Shown here piece after piece: positions 23,696 through 30,990 of a stretch of 30,990 nt of DNA; the first letter of the stretch is position 1, and every line of letters starts with the position of its first letter. This stretch comes from Bordetella parapertussis (GTDB taxonomy: Bacteria; Pseudomonadota; Gammaproteobacteria; Burkholderiales; Burkholderiaceae_B). The stretch lies in contig CAMCYB010000020.1 of NCBI GenBank assembly GCA_945883615.1, positions 1-30,990 of the forward strand. Direction: 5' to 3'. A program made the position numbers and the translations under genes. Under the pieces are notes generated by a model. The model saw only the letters and a list, made by a program, of their open reading frames with translations, searched no databases and had not been told where the DNA came from.

Positions 23696-24469
23696 ATGAC
23701 ACCGACTCTCGTATTTGATCTTGAAACCATACCTGACATCAGTGGGTTACGAAAGCTACAAGGGGCAGAACCTGAGGTGTCTGATGAGTCGGTATACGAA
23801 GTAGCCGTCACCAAGCGACGTGAAGTGACAGGTAGTGATTTTTTACCCTTGCACCTTCAACGTATTGCGGTCGTGGGATGTGTATTTCGCGATGATAAAG
23901 GTTTTCGTGTTAAGTGCTTGGGTCAAGCAGATGACCCTGAAGAAAGCTTAATTCAATCTTTTTTTAAAACAATTGATCGCTACACACCAAAATTAGTGAG
24001 CTGGAATGGTTCAGGTTTTGATTTGCCCGTTCTACATTATCGAAGCTTAATTCACGGCCTGGTGGCGCAGCGCTACTGGGACAATGGCGACGATGACCGT
24101 GAATTTCGTTACAGCAATTACATTAGTCGTTACCACAACCGCCATATTGACTTAATGGACGTTTTAGCAAAATACAATGGTCGCGGCAACGCCCCCCTAG
24201 ACGAAATCGCTAAGTTATGTGGTTTTCCCGGAAAACTCGGTATGGACGGCAGTCAAGTATGGCCTGCCTGGCAAGCAGGCAAAGCCGACGAAATTCGAGC
24301 TTATTGTGAAACCGATGTTATGAATACATGGCTTGTGTATTGCCGTTTTAGGCAATTGCGTGGCGAAATCGATGCGACGGCCTATCAACAAGAAATTGAT
24401 CTAGTACGCGAGTTTCTTCACGACAACGATGCGCCCCATTGGCAGGCCTATCTGGCAGCTTGGGGTTAG
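23696..24469 (+). CDS. Predicted 3'-5' exonuclease, PolB-exonuclease-like (DEDD superfamily)
   Basis: The 257-residue protein matches the group annotated as predicted 3'-5' exonuclease related to the PolB exonuclease domain. DEDD motifs are visible: VFDLETIPD (ExoI Asp/Glu), VSWNGSGFDLPVL (ExoII Asp) and AYCETDVMNTWLVY (ExoIII Asp). RHIDLMDVLAKY and GNAPLDEIAKLCGFPGK are also group-typical. It lacks a polymerase domain, so it is a stand-alone nuclease, probably acting on DNA or RNA ends; the substrate is unproven. ATG 23696 is chosen; GTG 23687 directly follows the nlpD stop. rlmD starts 3 bp after its stop. It occupies the place between nlpD and rlmD where rpoS might be expected. Confidence 0.88.
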   Translation: MTPTLVFDLETIPDISGLRKLQGAEPEVSDESVYEVAVTKRREVTGSDFLPLHLQRIAVVGCVFRDDKGFRVKCLGQADDPEESLIQSFFKTIDRYTPKLVSWNGSGFDLPVLHYRSLIHGLVAQRYWDNGDDDREFRYSNYISRYHNRHIDLMDVLAKYNGRGNAPLDEIAKLCGFPGKLGMDGSQVWPAWQAGKADEIRAYCETDVMNTWLVYCRFRQLRGEIDATAYQQEIDLVREFLHDNDAPHWQAYLAAWG

Positions 24470-24472
24470 CCT

Positions 24473-25804
24473 ATGAACACTCATGAATGGTTAAAGATCG
24501 AGTCACTCGATCAAGATGGCCGTGGCGTGGCGCGACGAAATGAAAAAGTGATCTTTGTGCAGGGTGCTTTGCCGGGCGAAACGGTCAGCGTCACCACTCT
24601 ACGAAGCAAACCGTCTTATGAAGTGGCACGTACAGAGCACGTGTTCAAAACATCTCCTTTGCGTGTCAAACCGAAATGTCCACATTATGGTGTGTGTGGG
24701 GGCTGTTCGATGCAACACATTGACGCGGCAGGTCAAGTCGCTTTTAAACAAAGGGTTCTAGAAGACGCACTTCATCATATCGGTGGCGTGAAAGCTTCAC
24801 AAATATTGGCCCCCATACATGGTCCCTATTGGGGCTACCGTCACCGTGCTCGTTTGACCGTTAAGCTGGTCAATAAAAAGGGTGGCATTCTGGTTGGTTT
24901 CCACGAGAAAAAAAGTGGTTATGTTGCCGATATGAAGCAGTGTGAGGTGCTTCCCCGTCATGTCAGCGATCTTTTGGTGCCGACACGTCGCTTGATAGAA
25001 ACGCTGAGCCGACCCAACCGCATTCCACAAATTGAAGTGGCTGTGGGCGACACGCAAACCGCGTTTGTTTTACGCCACATGGAGCCTCTGACCGAACAAG
25101 ATCAACGCTTACTTAAAGATTTTTGGCATTTACATGGCGTGACATGGTGGTTACAGCCTGCAGGGCCTGATTCAGTGCACTTGCTGGAAAAGCCAAGCGC
25201 GCACGATGAAATCAATGAATTGGCTTATGCATTGCCTGCTTACAACTTGCGTATGCCTTTTAAGCCGACAGATTTTACGCAAGTCAACCCGCATATTAAT
25301 CAGGTTTTAATAACGCGGGCCTTAAGTTTATTAGCGCCACAACCAACCGATCGCATACTTGATTTGTTTTGTGGTTTAGGTAATTTCAGCTTACCTTTGG
25401 CGCAACATGCCGCGTTTGTAATGGGGGTTGAAGGTAGCTTGAGCTTAACTAAGCAAGCCCAGCATAATGCTCAGGTGATAGGCATACACCACGCTGAGTT
25501 TGTCGTGGGTAATTTATTTGAAGGTCTACCTGCTGCGGTCACTGAAGCGCCTACGTTTGACCGATGGTTAATTGACCCACCACGAGATGGTGCGTTAGCA
25601 GTGGTTGAAGCTTTAGCTGCAATGCCAATGAATCAACGACCTAAACGAATTGTTTATGTTTCGTGTAACCCAGCGACCTTAGCCCGCGATGCGGCCATAT
25701 TGGTTTTACAAGCAAATTATCAACTCGATGCGGCAGGTGTCATTAATATGTTTCCGCATACCGCCCACGTTGAATCAATCGCTGTTTTTAATCTCGTTGA
25801 GTAA
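24473..25804 (+). CDS. rlmD: 23S rRNA (uracil1939-C5)-methyltransferase RlmD
   Basis: RlmD (RumA) methylates U1939 of 23S rRNA and carries a [4Fe-4S] cluster. The 443 residues contain an N-terminal TRAM domain ([12 protein letters not shown]). The cluster cysteines are C69, C75 and C78 in [10 protein letters not shown], with C157 in DMKQCEVLP. The SAM-binding [24 protein letters not shown] and the nucleophile Cys in [12 protein letters not shown] follow. Length matches E. coli (433). ATG 24473 has GGGG about 8 nt upstream within the preceding gene. It is the last gene of the surE run, and its final 30 bp overlap the end of argH on the opposite strand. RlmC or TrmA-type activity is less likely given the TRAM domain and cluster. 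Confidence 0.95.
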   Translation: MNTHEWLKIESLDQDGRGVARRNEKVIFVQGALPGETVSVTTLRSKPSYEVARTEHVFKTSPLRVKPKCPHYGVCGGCSMQHIDAAGQVAFKQRVLEDALHHIGGVKASQILAPIHGPYWGYRHRARLTVKLVNKKGGILVGFHEKKSGYVADMKQCEVLPRHVSDLLVPTRRLIETLSRPNRIPQIEVAVGDTQTAFVLRHMEPLTEQDQRLLKDFWHLHGVTWWLQPAGPDSVHLLEKPSAHDEINELAYALPAYNLRMPFKPTDFTQVNPHINQVLITRALSLLAPQPTDRILDLFCGLGNFSLPLAQHAAFVMGVEGSLSLTKQAQHNAQVIGIHHAEFVVGNLFEGLPAAVTEAPTFDRWLIDPPRDGALAVVEALAAMPMNQRPKRIVYVSCNPATLARDAAILVLQANYQLDAAGVINMFPHTAHVESIAVFNLVE

Positions 25805-27232
25805 AGCTTGAGCCGCCTCACGTACACGTATGGGCGCTGTTCCACCGATATGTGAGCGGGCATTAACAGAGCCTTCTAAGGTTAAAACCTCAAAGACATC
25901 TGCTTTGATTGTTGGCGCAAAAGCTTGTAGTGCCTCAAGAGACAAATCAGCTAAATCACAGCCCTGAGATTCACACGTTTTGACCGCATGTGCCACGATT
26001 TCGTGTGCATCACGAAAAGCGACGCCTTGTTTAACCAGATAATCAGCTAAGTCAGTTGCGGTTGCAAAACCTTGTTTTGCAGCGCTGCGCATTGAGTCGG
26101 CGTTGACCCGCACACCGCCCATCATGTCAGCAAACAACGTGAGTGTGTCGCGCACGGTATCGGCCGTATCAAACAGGCCTTCTTTGTCTTCTTGATTGTC
26201 TTTGTTATAGGCTAAAGGCTGCCCCTTCATAAGCGTGAGTAGGGCAACCAGATTGCCGTTTACACGACCCGTTTTACCCCTTGCCAACTCAGGAACGTCT
26301 GGGTTTTTCTTTTGCGGCATGATTGAACTGCCGGTACAAAAACGATCAGCCAAGTCAATGAACCCAAAACGGGGGCTCATCCAGATGACAAGTTCTTCAG
26401 ATAAGCGCGAAATGTGGGTCATGACAAGTGCACTGGCGGCGCAAAACTCAATTGCGAAATCACGATCAGAGACGGCATCAAGCGAATTACGGCACACATC
26501 AGTAAAACCCAGTTCGTGGGCCACAAAAAGACGGTCAATTGGAAAACTTGTGCCCGCCAAAGCCGCTGCACCCAATGGCAAAACGTTAACGCGTCGACGA
26601 CAATCTTGCATTCGCTGCACGTCGCGGCGAAACATTTCAGCGTAGGCCAACATGTGGTGCCCGAACGTGACAGGCTGAGCGACTTGAAGATGCGTGAAGC
26701 CAGGCATGATGGTGTCTGCTTGCTCTAAAGCGAGTTGAGCGAGCGCTTTAATTAATGCATGTAGTTGTGCATCGATCAGATCAATTTCAGCACGCAACCA
26801 AAGCCTGATATCGGTTGCAACTTGGTCGTTACGTGAACGCCCTGTATGAAGGCGTTTACCGGCATCACCAATCAGTTCAACGAGTCTTTTTTCGATATTA
26901 AGATGAACATCTTCAAGATCAATAGACCAGACAAACTGACCTGATTTAATTTCTTGTTGAATTTGGCCCAAACCCCTTTGAATGTCTGCCAAATCTTGTG
27001 GGCTAATGACACCTACGTGGCTCAGCATTTTGGCGTGCGCAAGTGAACCTGCAATATCTTGATCGGCTAAACGTTTATCAAAATTGACTGATGCGGTGTA
27101 ACGTTTGACCAGATCTGAAACAGGTTCGTTAAAGCGTGCAGACCAAGCCTGCGCTTTTTTTTCAAATTGATTGATTGGGGCCGCAGTCGGGTTGTTTTTT
27201 AAATCGGTGGGGGGGGTGGGCTTTGAGTTCAT
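25775..27232 (-). CDS. argH: Argininosuccinate lyase
   Basis: ArgH splits argininosuccinate into arginine and fumarate, the last step of arginine synthesis. The 485-residue protein has the fumarase/lyase signature [20 protein letters not shown], the mobile loop around the catalytic Ser. [13 protein letters not shown] and [18 protein letters not shown] with the catalytic His are also present. The N-terminal 20 residues are a Pro/Asn-rich extension before Q-A-W-S-A-R-F. ATG 27232 has no Shine-Dalgarno, but a perfect TATAAT lies 7 nt upstream. It is divergent from nadE and converges on rlmD with 30 bp overlap. Confidence 0.97.
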   Translation of the reverse strand: MNSKPTPPTDLKNNPTAAPINQFEKKAQAWSARFNEPVSDLVKRYTASVNFDKRLADQDIAGSLAHAKMLSHVGVISPQDLADIQRGLGQIQQEIKSGQFVWSIDLEDVHLNIEKRLVELIGDAGKRLHTGRSRNDQVATDIRLWLRAEIDLIDAQLHALIKALAQLALEQADTIMPGFTHLQVAQPVTFGHHMLAYAEMFRRDVQRMQDCRRRVNVLPLGAAALAGTSFPIDRLFVAHELGFTDVCRNSLDAVSDRDFAIEFCAASALVMTHISRLSEELVIWMSPRFGFIDLADRFCTGSSIMPQKKNPDVPELARGKTGRVNGNLVALLTLMKGQPLAYNKDNQEDKEGLFDTADTVRDTLTLFADMMGGVRVNADSMRSAAKQGFATATDLADYLVKQGVAFRDAHEIVAHAVKTCESQGCDLADLSLEALQAFAPTIKADVFEVLTLEGSVNARSHIGGTAPIRVREAAQALLNEIKNSD

Positions 27233-27239
27233 ACCAAAT

Positions 27240-27245
27240 ATTATA
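27240..27245 (-). promoter_or_regulatory. Candidate -10 box of argH (perfect TATAAT)
   Basis: TATAAT on the minus strand ends 7 nt before the argH ATG at 27232, so the transcript would start at or beside the start codon. No Shine-Dalgarno is seen and no -35 resembles TTGACA at 16-18 bp. No ARG-box-like operator was recognised. Confidence 0.4.
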
Positions 27246-27263
27246 GAACGGTCATTCTACGAA

Positions 27264-27292
27264 TAGACGTGTCATAATTAATTACGTATTAA
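27264..27292 (+). promoter_or_regulatory. Possible sigma-70 promoter of nadE
   Basis: TAGACG (27264-27269, 4 of 6) and TATTAA (27287-27292, 4 of 6) are separated by exactly 17 bp, which would start a transcript about 30 nt before the nadE ATG. Both boxes are weak. Confidence 0.25.
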
Positions 27293-27330
27293 ACCCGCCC
27301 TGTTTGCTTAACCTTATTGACTATCACAAT

Positions 27331-28971
27331 ATGAAACCTGCAACAAAAGTAGCTCTGGCTCAAATCAACACCACAGTCGGTGATTTCGCTGGTAATTCAA
27401 AGATCATCTTGGCGAGCGCTCGTCTAGCTGAACAGGGGGGGGCTCATTTGCTACTCACGCCAGAGCTCTCTTTGTGCGGTTATCCGGCTCAAGATCTGTG
27501 GTTGCGCCCGGCTTATATCGAAGCAGTTGCCCAAGCATTTCAGGTTTTAGTTGCTGAGTTAGCCCAGTTTAAAGGGTTGGCTGTTGTCGTTGGTCATGCC
27601 TGCTGGCATGACGGGGCATTAAGAAATACGGCTAGTGTGGCACGAGACGGGCAGGTCATTGCCCAATATTTCAAACATGAGCTGCCGAATTACGGTGTTT
27701 TTGACGAAAAACGCTACTTTACAGCAGGCACCCAGCCCTGCGTGTTTGAGCATGATGGTATTAAATTTGGTGTCAATATTTGCGAAGATGCTTGGTTTAA
27801 ATATGCCCCAATTGCTGCTAAACAAGCCGGGGCAGAGGTCTTGTTGGTGTTGAATGCCTCACCATTTCATATGGCAAAATCAACACAGCGACTTGATATT
27901 TTGCGTCGCTGTGTCGATCGCGCTGGCCTATCGGTTCTATCAGTCAATTTATGTGGCGGGCAAGATGAATTGGTGTTTGATGGGCAGTCTTTAGTGCTAG
28001 ACCGGGCAGGCCATTGCGTCGGTATGCTGCCGGCGTTCAAGCCTGCTTTAGGTTTTTTTGATGTGCATGCAGGCGGTGCTGTTCAAGCTGGGCAGGGCGT
28101 TATGCCGCAAACTCAAGCAACGCCAGATGACGACTTAGCGCATGTTTGGTCTGCGCTGACTTTGGGTGTTCACGATTATGTCGAAAAAAATGGGTTCAAA
28201 TCGGTCATCTTAGGGCTTTCAGGCGGTATTGATTCGGCGGTGGTGCTTGCTGTTGCAGTCGATGCTTTAGGAACGGGTTGGGTTAAAACAGTGATGATGC
28301 CCTCAGCTTACACGGCCGATATGTCAACCGATGACGCACAAGAGATGGCCAATCGGCTAGGCGTGGTTCATCACAACATACCCATTAAATCCGTTACGCA
28401 GGCATTTGAGGCCGCTTTAGCCCCGCTTTTTGTTGGTCAGGTCGCTGACACCACTGAGGAAAATCTTCAGTCTAGAGTGCGCGGCACGCTTCTAATGGCC
28501 TTGTCAAACAAATTTGGGCACTTGGTTTTAACCACAGGCAATAAGTCTGAACTGACAACCGGTTATTGCACGCTTTATGGCGATATGGCGGGTGGTTTTG
28601 CTGTGTTAAAAGATGTGCCAAAAACTTTGGTTTATCGCTTGGCGCGTTGGCGTAATACGCAATCGCAGATTATTCCTGAGCGCATCATTACCCGTGCCCC
28701 TTCAGCCGAATTGCGCCCAGACCAAACCGACCAAGATAGTTTGCCTGCTTACGAAGTGATCGACTCAATTATTGAAGGCTATGTCGAGCATAATCAACCC
28801 TCAGCCTTATTAATTAAGTCGGGGCTTGAAGCTGACTCTGTGAACCAAGTGACCCGTTTATTACGTATAAATGAACATAAGCGTAGGCAGTCACCCCCAG
28901 GCCCAAAAATTACAGTTCGTGCGTTTGGTCGCGATTGGCGTTACCCTTTAACAAATAAATTTAAAGAATAA
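27331..28971 (+). CDS. nadE: Glutamine-dependent NAD+ synthetase
   Basis: NadE amidates nicotinic acid adenine dinucleotide to NAD+ using ammonia from glutamine. From ATG 27331 the protein has 546 residues. The N-terminal nitrilase-type glutaminase domain has Glu in LTPELSLCGYP, Lys in YFKHELPNYGVFDEKRYF and the nucleophile Cys in GVNICEDAWF. A linker of about 30 residues leads to the synthetase domain with the PP-loop LGLSGGIDSAVVLAV and KSELTTGYCTLYGDMAGGFA. An in-frame TTG at 27304 lies upstream but MKPATKVALAQIN is the natural start. No Shine-Dalgarno is visible. glnB follows 197 bp downstream on the same strand, a recurrent pairing in betaproteobacteria. Confidence 0.97.
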   Translation: MKPATKVALAQINTTVGDFAGNSKIILASARLAEQGGAHLLLTPELSLCGYPAQDLWLRPAYIEAVAQAFQVLVAELAQFKGLAVVVGHACWHDGALRNTASVARDGQVIAQYFKHELPNYGVFDEKRYFTAGTQPCVFEHDGIKFGVNICEDAWFKYAPIAAKQAGAEVLLVLNASPFHMAKSTQRLDILRRCVDRAGLSVLSVNLCGGQDELVFDGQSLVLDRAGHCVGMLPAFKPALGFFDVHAGGAVQAGQGVMPQTQATPDDDLAHVWSALTLGVHDYVEKNGFKSVILGLSGGIDSAVVLAVAVDALGTGWVKTVMMPSAYTADMSTDDAQEMANRLGVVHHNIPIKSVTQAFEAALAPLFVGQVADTTEENLQSRVRGTLLMALSNKFGHLVLTTGNKSELTTGYCTLYGDMAGGFAVLKDVPKTLVYRLARWRNTQSQIIPERIITRAPSAELRPDQTDQDSLPAYEVIDSIIEGYVEHNQPSALLIKSGLEADSVNQVTRLLRINEHKRRQSPPGPKITVRAFGRDWRYPLTNKFKE

Positions 28972-29084
28972 TTAAAATATTAAGGCTGAGATATTTGATT
29001 TAACCTGTTTACTTTAATTCAGGCTAATTTCAAAGTAAGACGGTAAAAGTGGGTGTTCATTAACGATTGTGATGATCGCCAGAC

Positions 29085-29113
29085 TTGCCTAATTTGCCTA
29101 AATATTCTGTAAT
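29085..29113 (+). promoter_or_regulatory. Predicted sigma-70 promoter of glnB
   Basis: TTGCCT (29085-29090, 4 of 6) and TGTAAT (29108-29113, 5 of 6) are separated by 17 bp. Transcription would begin near 29120, giving an untranslated leader of about 50 nt with the AGGA ribosome binding site. No sigma-54 -24/-12 element (GG-N10-GC) is evident, so glnB looks constitutively driven. Confidence 0.45.
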
Positions 29114-29117
29114 TTGA

Positions 29118-29507
<390 letters not shown>

Positions 29508-29586
29508 CGTAGCCACGCGATACTGAAGGTCAAGTTTTTTTTCAGGTCTTTAATGGTTCACCGTTGAGTAGGGCTGGCAACCTCTG

Positions 29587-29607
29587 TTTGGCATAGGTAA
29601 TGCCAAA
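29587..29607 (-). terminator. Stem-loop directly after the MFS gene stop codon
   Basis: TTTGGCAT and ATGCCAAA form a perfect 8 bp stem with a 5-nt loop, starting 1 nt after the MFS TAA on the minus strand. No T-run follows on that strand, so it is not a classical intrinsic terminator. It could stabilise the mRNA 3' end or act with Rho. A T8 run at 29535-29542 on the plus strand after glnB has only a weak CTGAA/TTCAG stem around it. Confidence 0.4.
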
Positions 29608-29608
29608 G

Positions 29609-30877
29609 TTACGCCATGCTTGCGCTAGGGCGAGTTGCAAACTTCTGCCACGCCATAAGCGCAAATACCACTGCCACAGCAGGAAACACCCAATAATTTA
29701 ATGTTTCCCAACCGGCTACTGATAGCAATTTGCCCGCTGAAAATGATGATGCCGCAACCGAACCAAACACTAAAAAGTCATTAAAGGCCTGAACTTTATT
29801 GCGCTCGTTGGGCTGATGGCATGCGGTAACCATGGTTGTCGCGCCAACAAAACCAAAATTCCAACCGACACCCAGTAAAACCAAAGCCAACCAAAAGTGT
29901 GTCAGCCCTAAACCTGACAACCCCACGACTGCCGACAAAGCCAATAAAATCAAGCCAAAGCTGGTCACCGTTGATGTGCCAAATCGTTGAATAAGTCGAC
30001 CCGTAAAGAAACTGGGTGCAAACATAGCCAATACATGCCATTGAATGCCGAGTGCAGCCTCGCCCACGCTATGACCACAACCAACCATTGCAATGGGTGC
30101 TGCTGTCATCACAAAGCTCATTAAGCTGTAAGACACCACACCTGAGGTCACCGCAACAATAAACTTAGGTTGTTTGGCAATTTCTTTAAGCGATCGCGGT
30201 GGCGGCACGTTGAGAGCTAATTTTGAAGTTTGCCCCGCCTGTTTCGTCACACTTGCATCTTGTTGATCTGATTCAGGTGGCTTTCTCAAAAACCAAAGAA
30301 CGGGTAACGCAAGCAAAGCCAATAAGGACATACCAATAAAACTACCTGCAAATGGCGCCGTAACGATTGCGTCACGTGTCCAGATGACTGTTTGTGGGCC
30401 AATAATGGCAGCACCTAAACCGCCCAACATCACCCAAGATATGAGCCTAGCCTTAATATTGTCGGGGGCGCCATCGGTTACTGCGAAGCGATAACTTTGA
30501 ACATATGAGGCATAAAACCCAGCAATAAGAGTACCGATACAAAATAAATAAAATAGCTCTTTGTAAATGCCACCCGCCGCCACTAAACCACCAATCGTAC
30601 CCAAAACAGCTCCAAGCGTGTAACCTGCCCGACGACCATAACGACGCATGATGTAGGCCGCAGGCAGGGTGCCAATGGCCATACCTAAGTTAAATACGCT
30701 AATGGGTAACGTCGACAACGCTGGGTTAGTTGCGAGTTGCTGACCCACTAAACCACCTAATGACACCACAATGGCAGGGCTAGCCCCACCCAGCGCTTGG
30801 GCGGTTGTCAACACACGTCCGTTGTGATGAGAAATGCGATTGACGGTAGTTGTCAACAAAGATGGCCGTTCTTTCAT
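29609..30877 (-). CDS. Major facilitator superfamily transporter
   Basis: The 422-residue inner-membrane protein shows about 12 hydrophobic segments, grouped six and six around a polar loop at residues 196-230 (S-D-Q-Q-D-A-S-V-T-K-Q and onwards). The loop between helices 2 and 3 carries IMRRYGRRAGYTLGA, an MFS motif A-like element, and the corresponding second-half loop GRLIQRFGTSTVTSFG. The substrate is not deducible; efflux or uptake are both possible. Its ATG overlaps the TGA of the gene upstream (ATGA, 4 bp), so the two are coupled. It converges on glnB with about 100 bp between stops. Confidence 0.88.
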   Translation of the reverse strand: MKERPSLLTTTVNRISHHNGRVLTTAQALGGASPAIVVSLGGLVGQQLATNPALSTLPISVFNLGMAIGTLPAAYIMRRYGRRAGYTLGAVLGTIGGLVAAGGIYKELFYLFCIGTLIAGFYASYVQSYRFAVTDGAPDNIKARLISWVMLGGLGAAIIGPQTVIWTRDAIVTAPFAGSFIGMSLLALLALPVLWFLRKPPESDQQDASVTKQAGQTSKLALNVPPPRSLKEIAKQPKFIVAVTSGVVSYSLMSFVMTAAPIAMVGCGHSVGEAALGIQWHVLAMFAPSFFTGRLIQRFGTSTVTSFGLILLALSAVVGLSGLGLTHFWLALVLLGVGWNFGFVGATTMVTACHQPNERNKVQAFNDFLVFGSVAASSFSAGKLLSVAGWETLNYWVFPAVAVVFALMAWQKFATRPSASMA

Positions 30878-30990
30878 GCTGCCTGTTTTAAATTAATAGA
30901 TTCATTGATGTGCTCTTTTGGTGGGTTAAGCCAGACTTCATTAATGGGTTGCCAATTGCGAGTTGACCGATTGTTCCAACGTTTAGGCAT
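30874..30990 (-). CDS. Unidentified gene upstream of the MFS transporter, 3' end (partial)
   Basis: A minus-strand frame is open from the window edge to a TGA at 30874-30876 and encodes 38 residues rich in Asn, Arg and Trp (M-P-K-R-W-N-N-R-S-T-R-N-W at the edge). The last three bases of the window form an ATG, so this could be a complete 38-residue ORF, but an internal Met of a longer gene is equally likely. The stop overlaps the MFS ATG by 4 bp, which argues that it is truly translated. I do not recognise the family. Confidence 0.5.
   Translation of the reverse strand: MPKRWNNRSTRNWQPINEVWLNPPKEHINESINLKQAA

Noticed and set aside
29523..29545. Intrinsic terminator after glnB
   Set aside because: A T8 run is present but the only stem around it is 5 bp, AT-rich, with the T-run inside the loop, so the geometry is wrong for an intrinsic terminator.

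Overview
The window carries housekeeping genes of a Gram-negative bacterium, most likely a betaproteobacterium of the order Burkholderiales with a moderate, near-balanced base composition by eye. The signs are an RpfE-type hypothetical gene overlapping recJ, the recJ-prfB-lysS order, a LolC/LolD pair, surE-pcm-nlpD followed by rlmD, and nadE next to glnB. Genus cannot be fixed from sequence alone. Genes are tightly packed with many 1-19 bp overlaps, and no gap exceeds 300 bases. I see no prophage, IS element, CRISPR array, tRNA or rRNA.

Layout. Bases 3-107 are the 3' end of the ISC ferredoxin gene fdx. A five-gene minus-strand operon follows (6439 down to 212): RpfE-type protein, recJ, prfB with a programmed +1 frameshift, an SDR oxidoreductase and lysS. 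Divergent from it on the plus strand are lolC-lolD (lipoprotein export), a YjjV-like TatD hydrolase, comEC (DNA uptake) and a PHP phosphoesterase of the RNase AM/TrpH family. Two overlapping minus genes follow (SAM methyltransferase, NAD-dependent epimerase), then a periplasmic histidine phosphatase. A plus-strand trio (HAD hydrolase, tadA, ldcA) converges on an alanine/glycine-type sodium symporter. Next come tsaD converging on plsY, then the plus-strand run surE-pcm-nlpD-exonuclease-rlmD, which converges on argH with a 30 bp antisense overlap. nadE and glnB follow, and the window ends with a minus-strand MFS transporter translationally coupled to an unidentified upstream gene.

Themes. Several neighbours serve translation and RNA: RF2, LysRS, TadA, TsaD, RlmD and a PHP exonuclease/phosphatase. 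Others serve the envelope: LolCD, NlpD, LdcA and PlsY. NadE and PII link NAD synthesis to nitrogen status.

No obviously new multi-gene system is visible. The most interesting signals are non-coding. First, three short tandem-repeat tracts (6, 13 and 16 bp units) begin at or overlap the stop codons of three unrelated genes. Second, five first-in-transcript genes without a Shine-Dalgarno sequence have a good -10 hexamer only 6-8 nt before the ATG, suggesting leaderless transcripts. Third, about five degenerate ~10 bp repeats in helical phase lie between the two divergent operons at 6454-6504. In addition, rpoS is absent from the place after nlpD where it usually lies.
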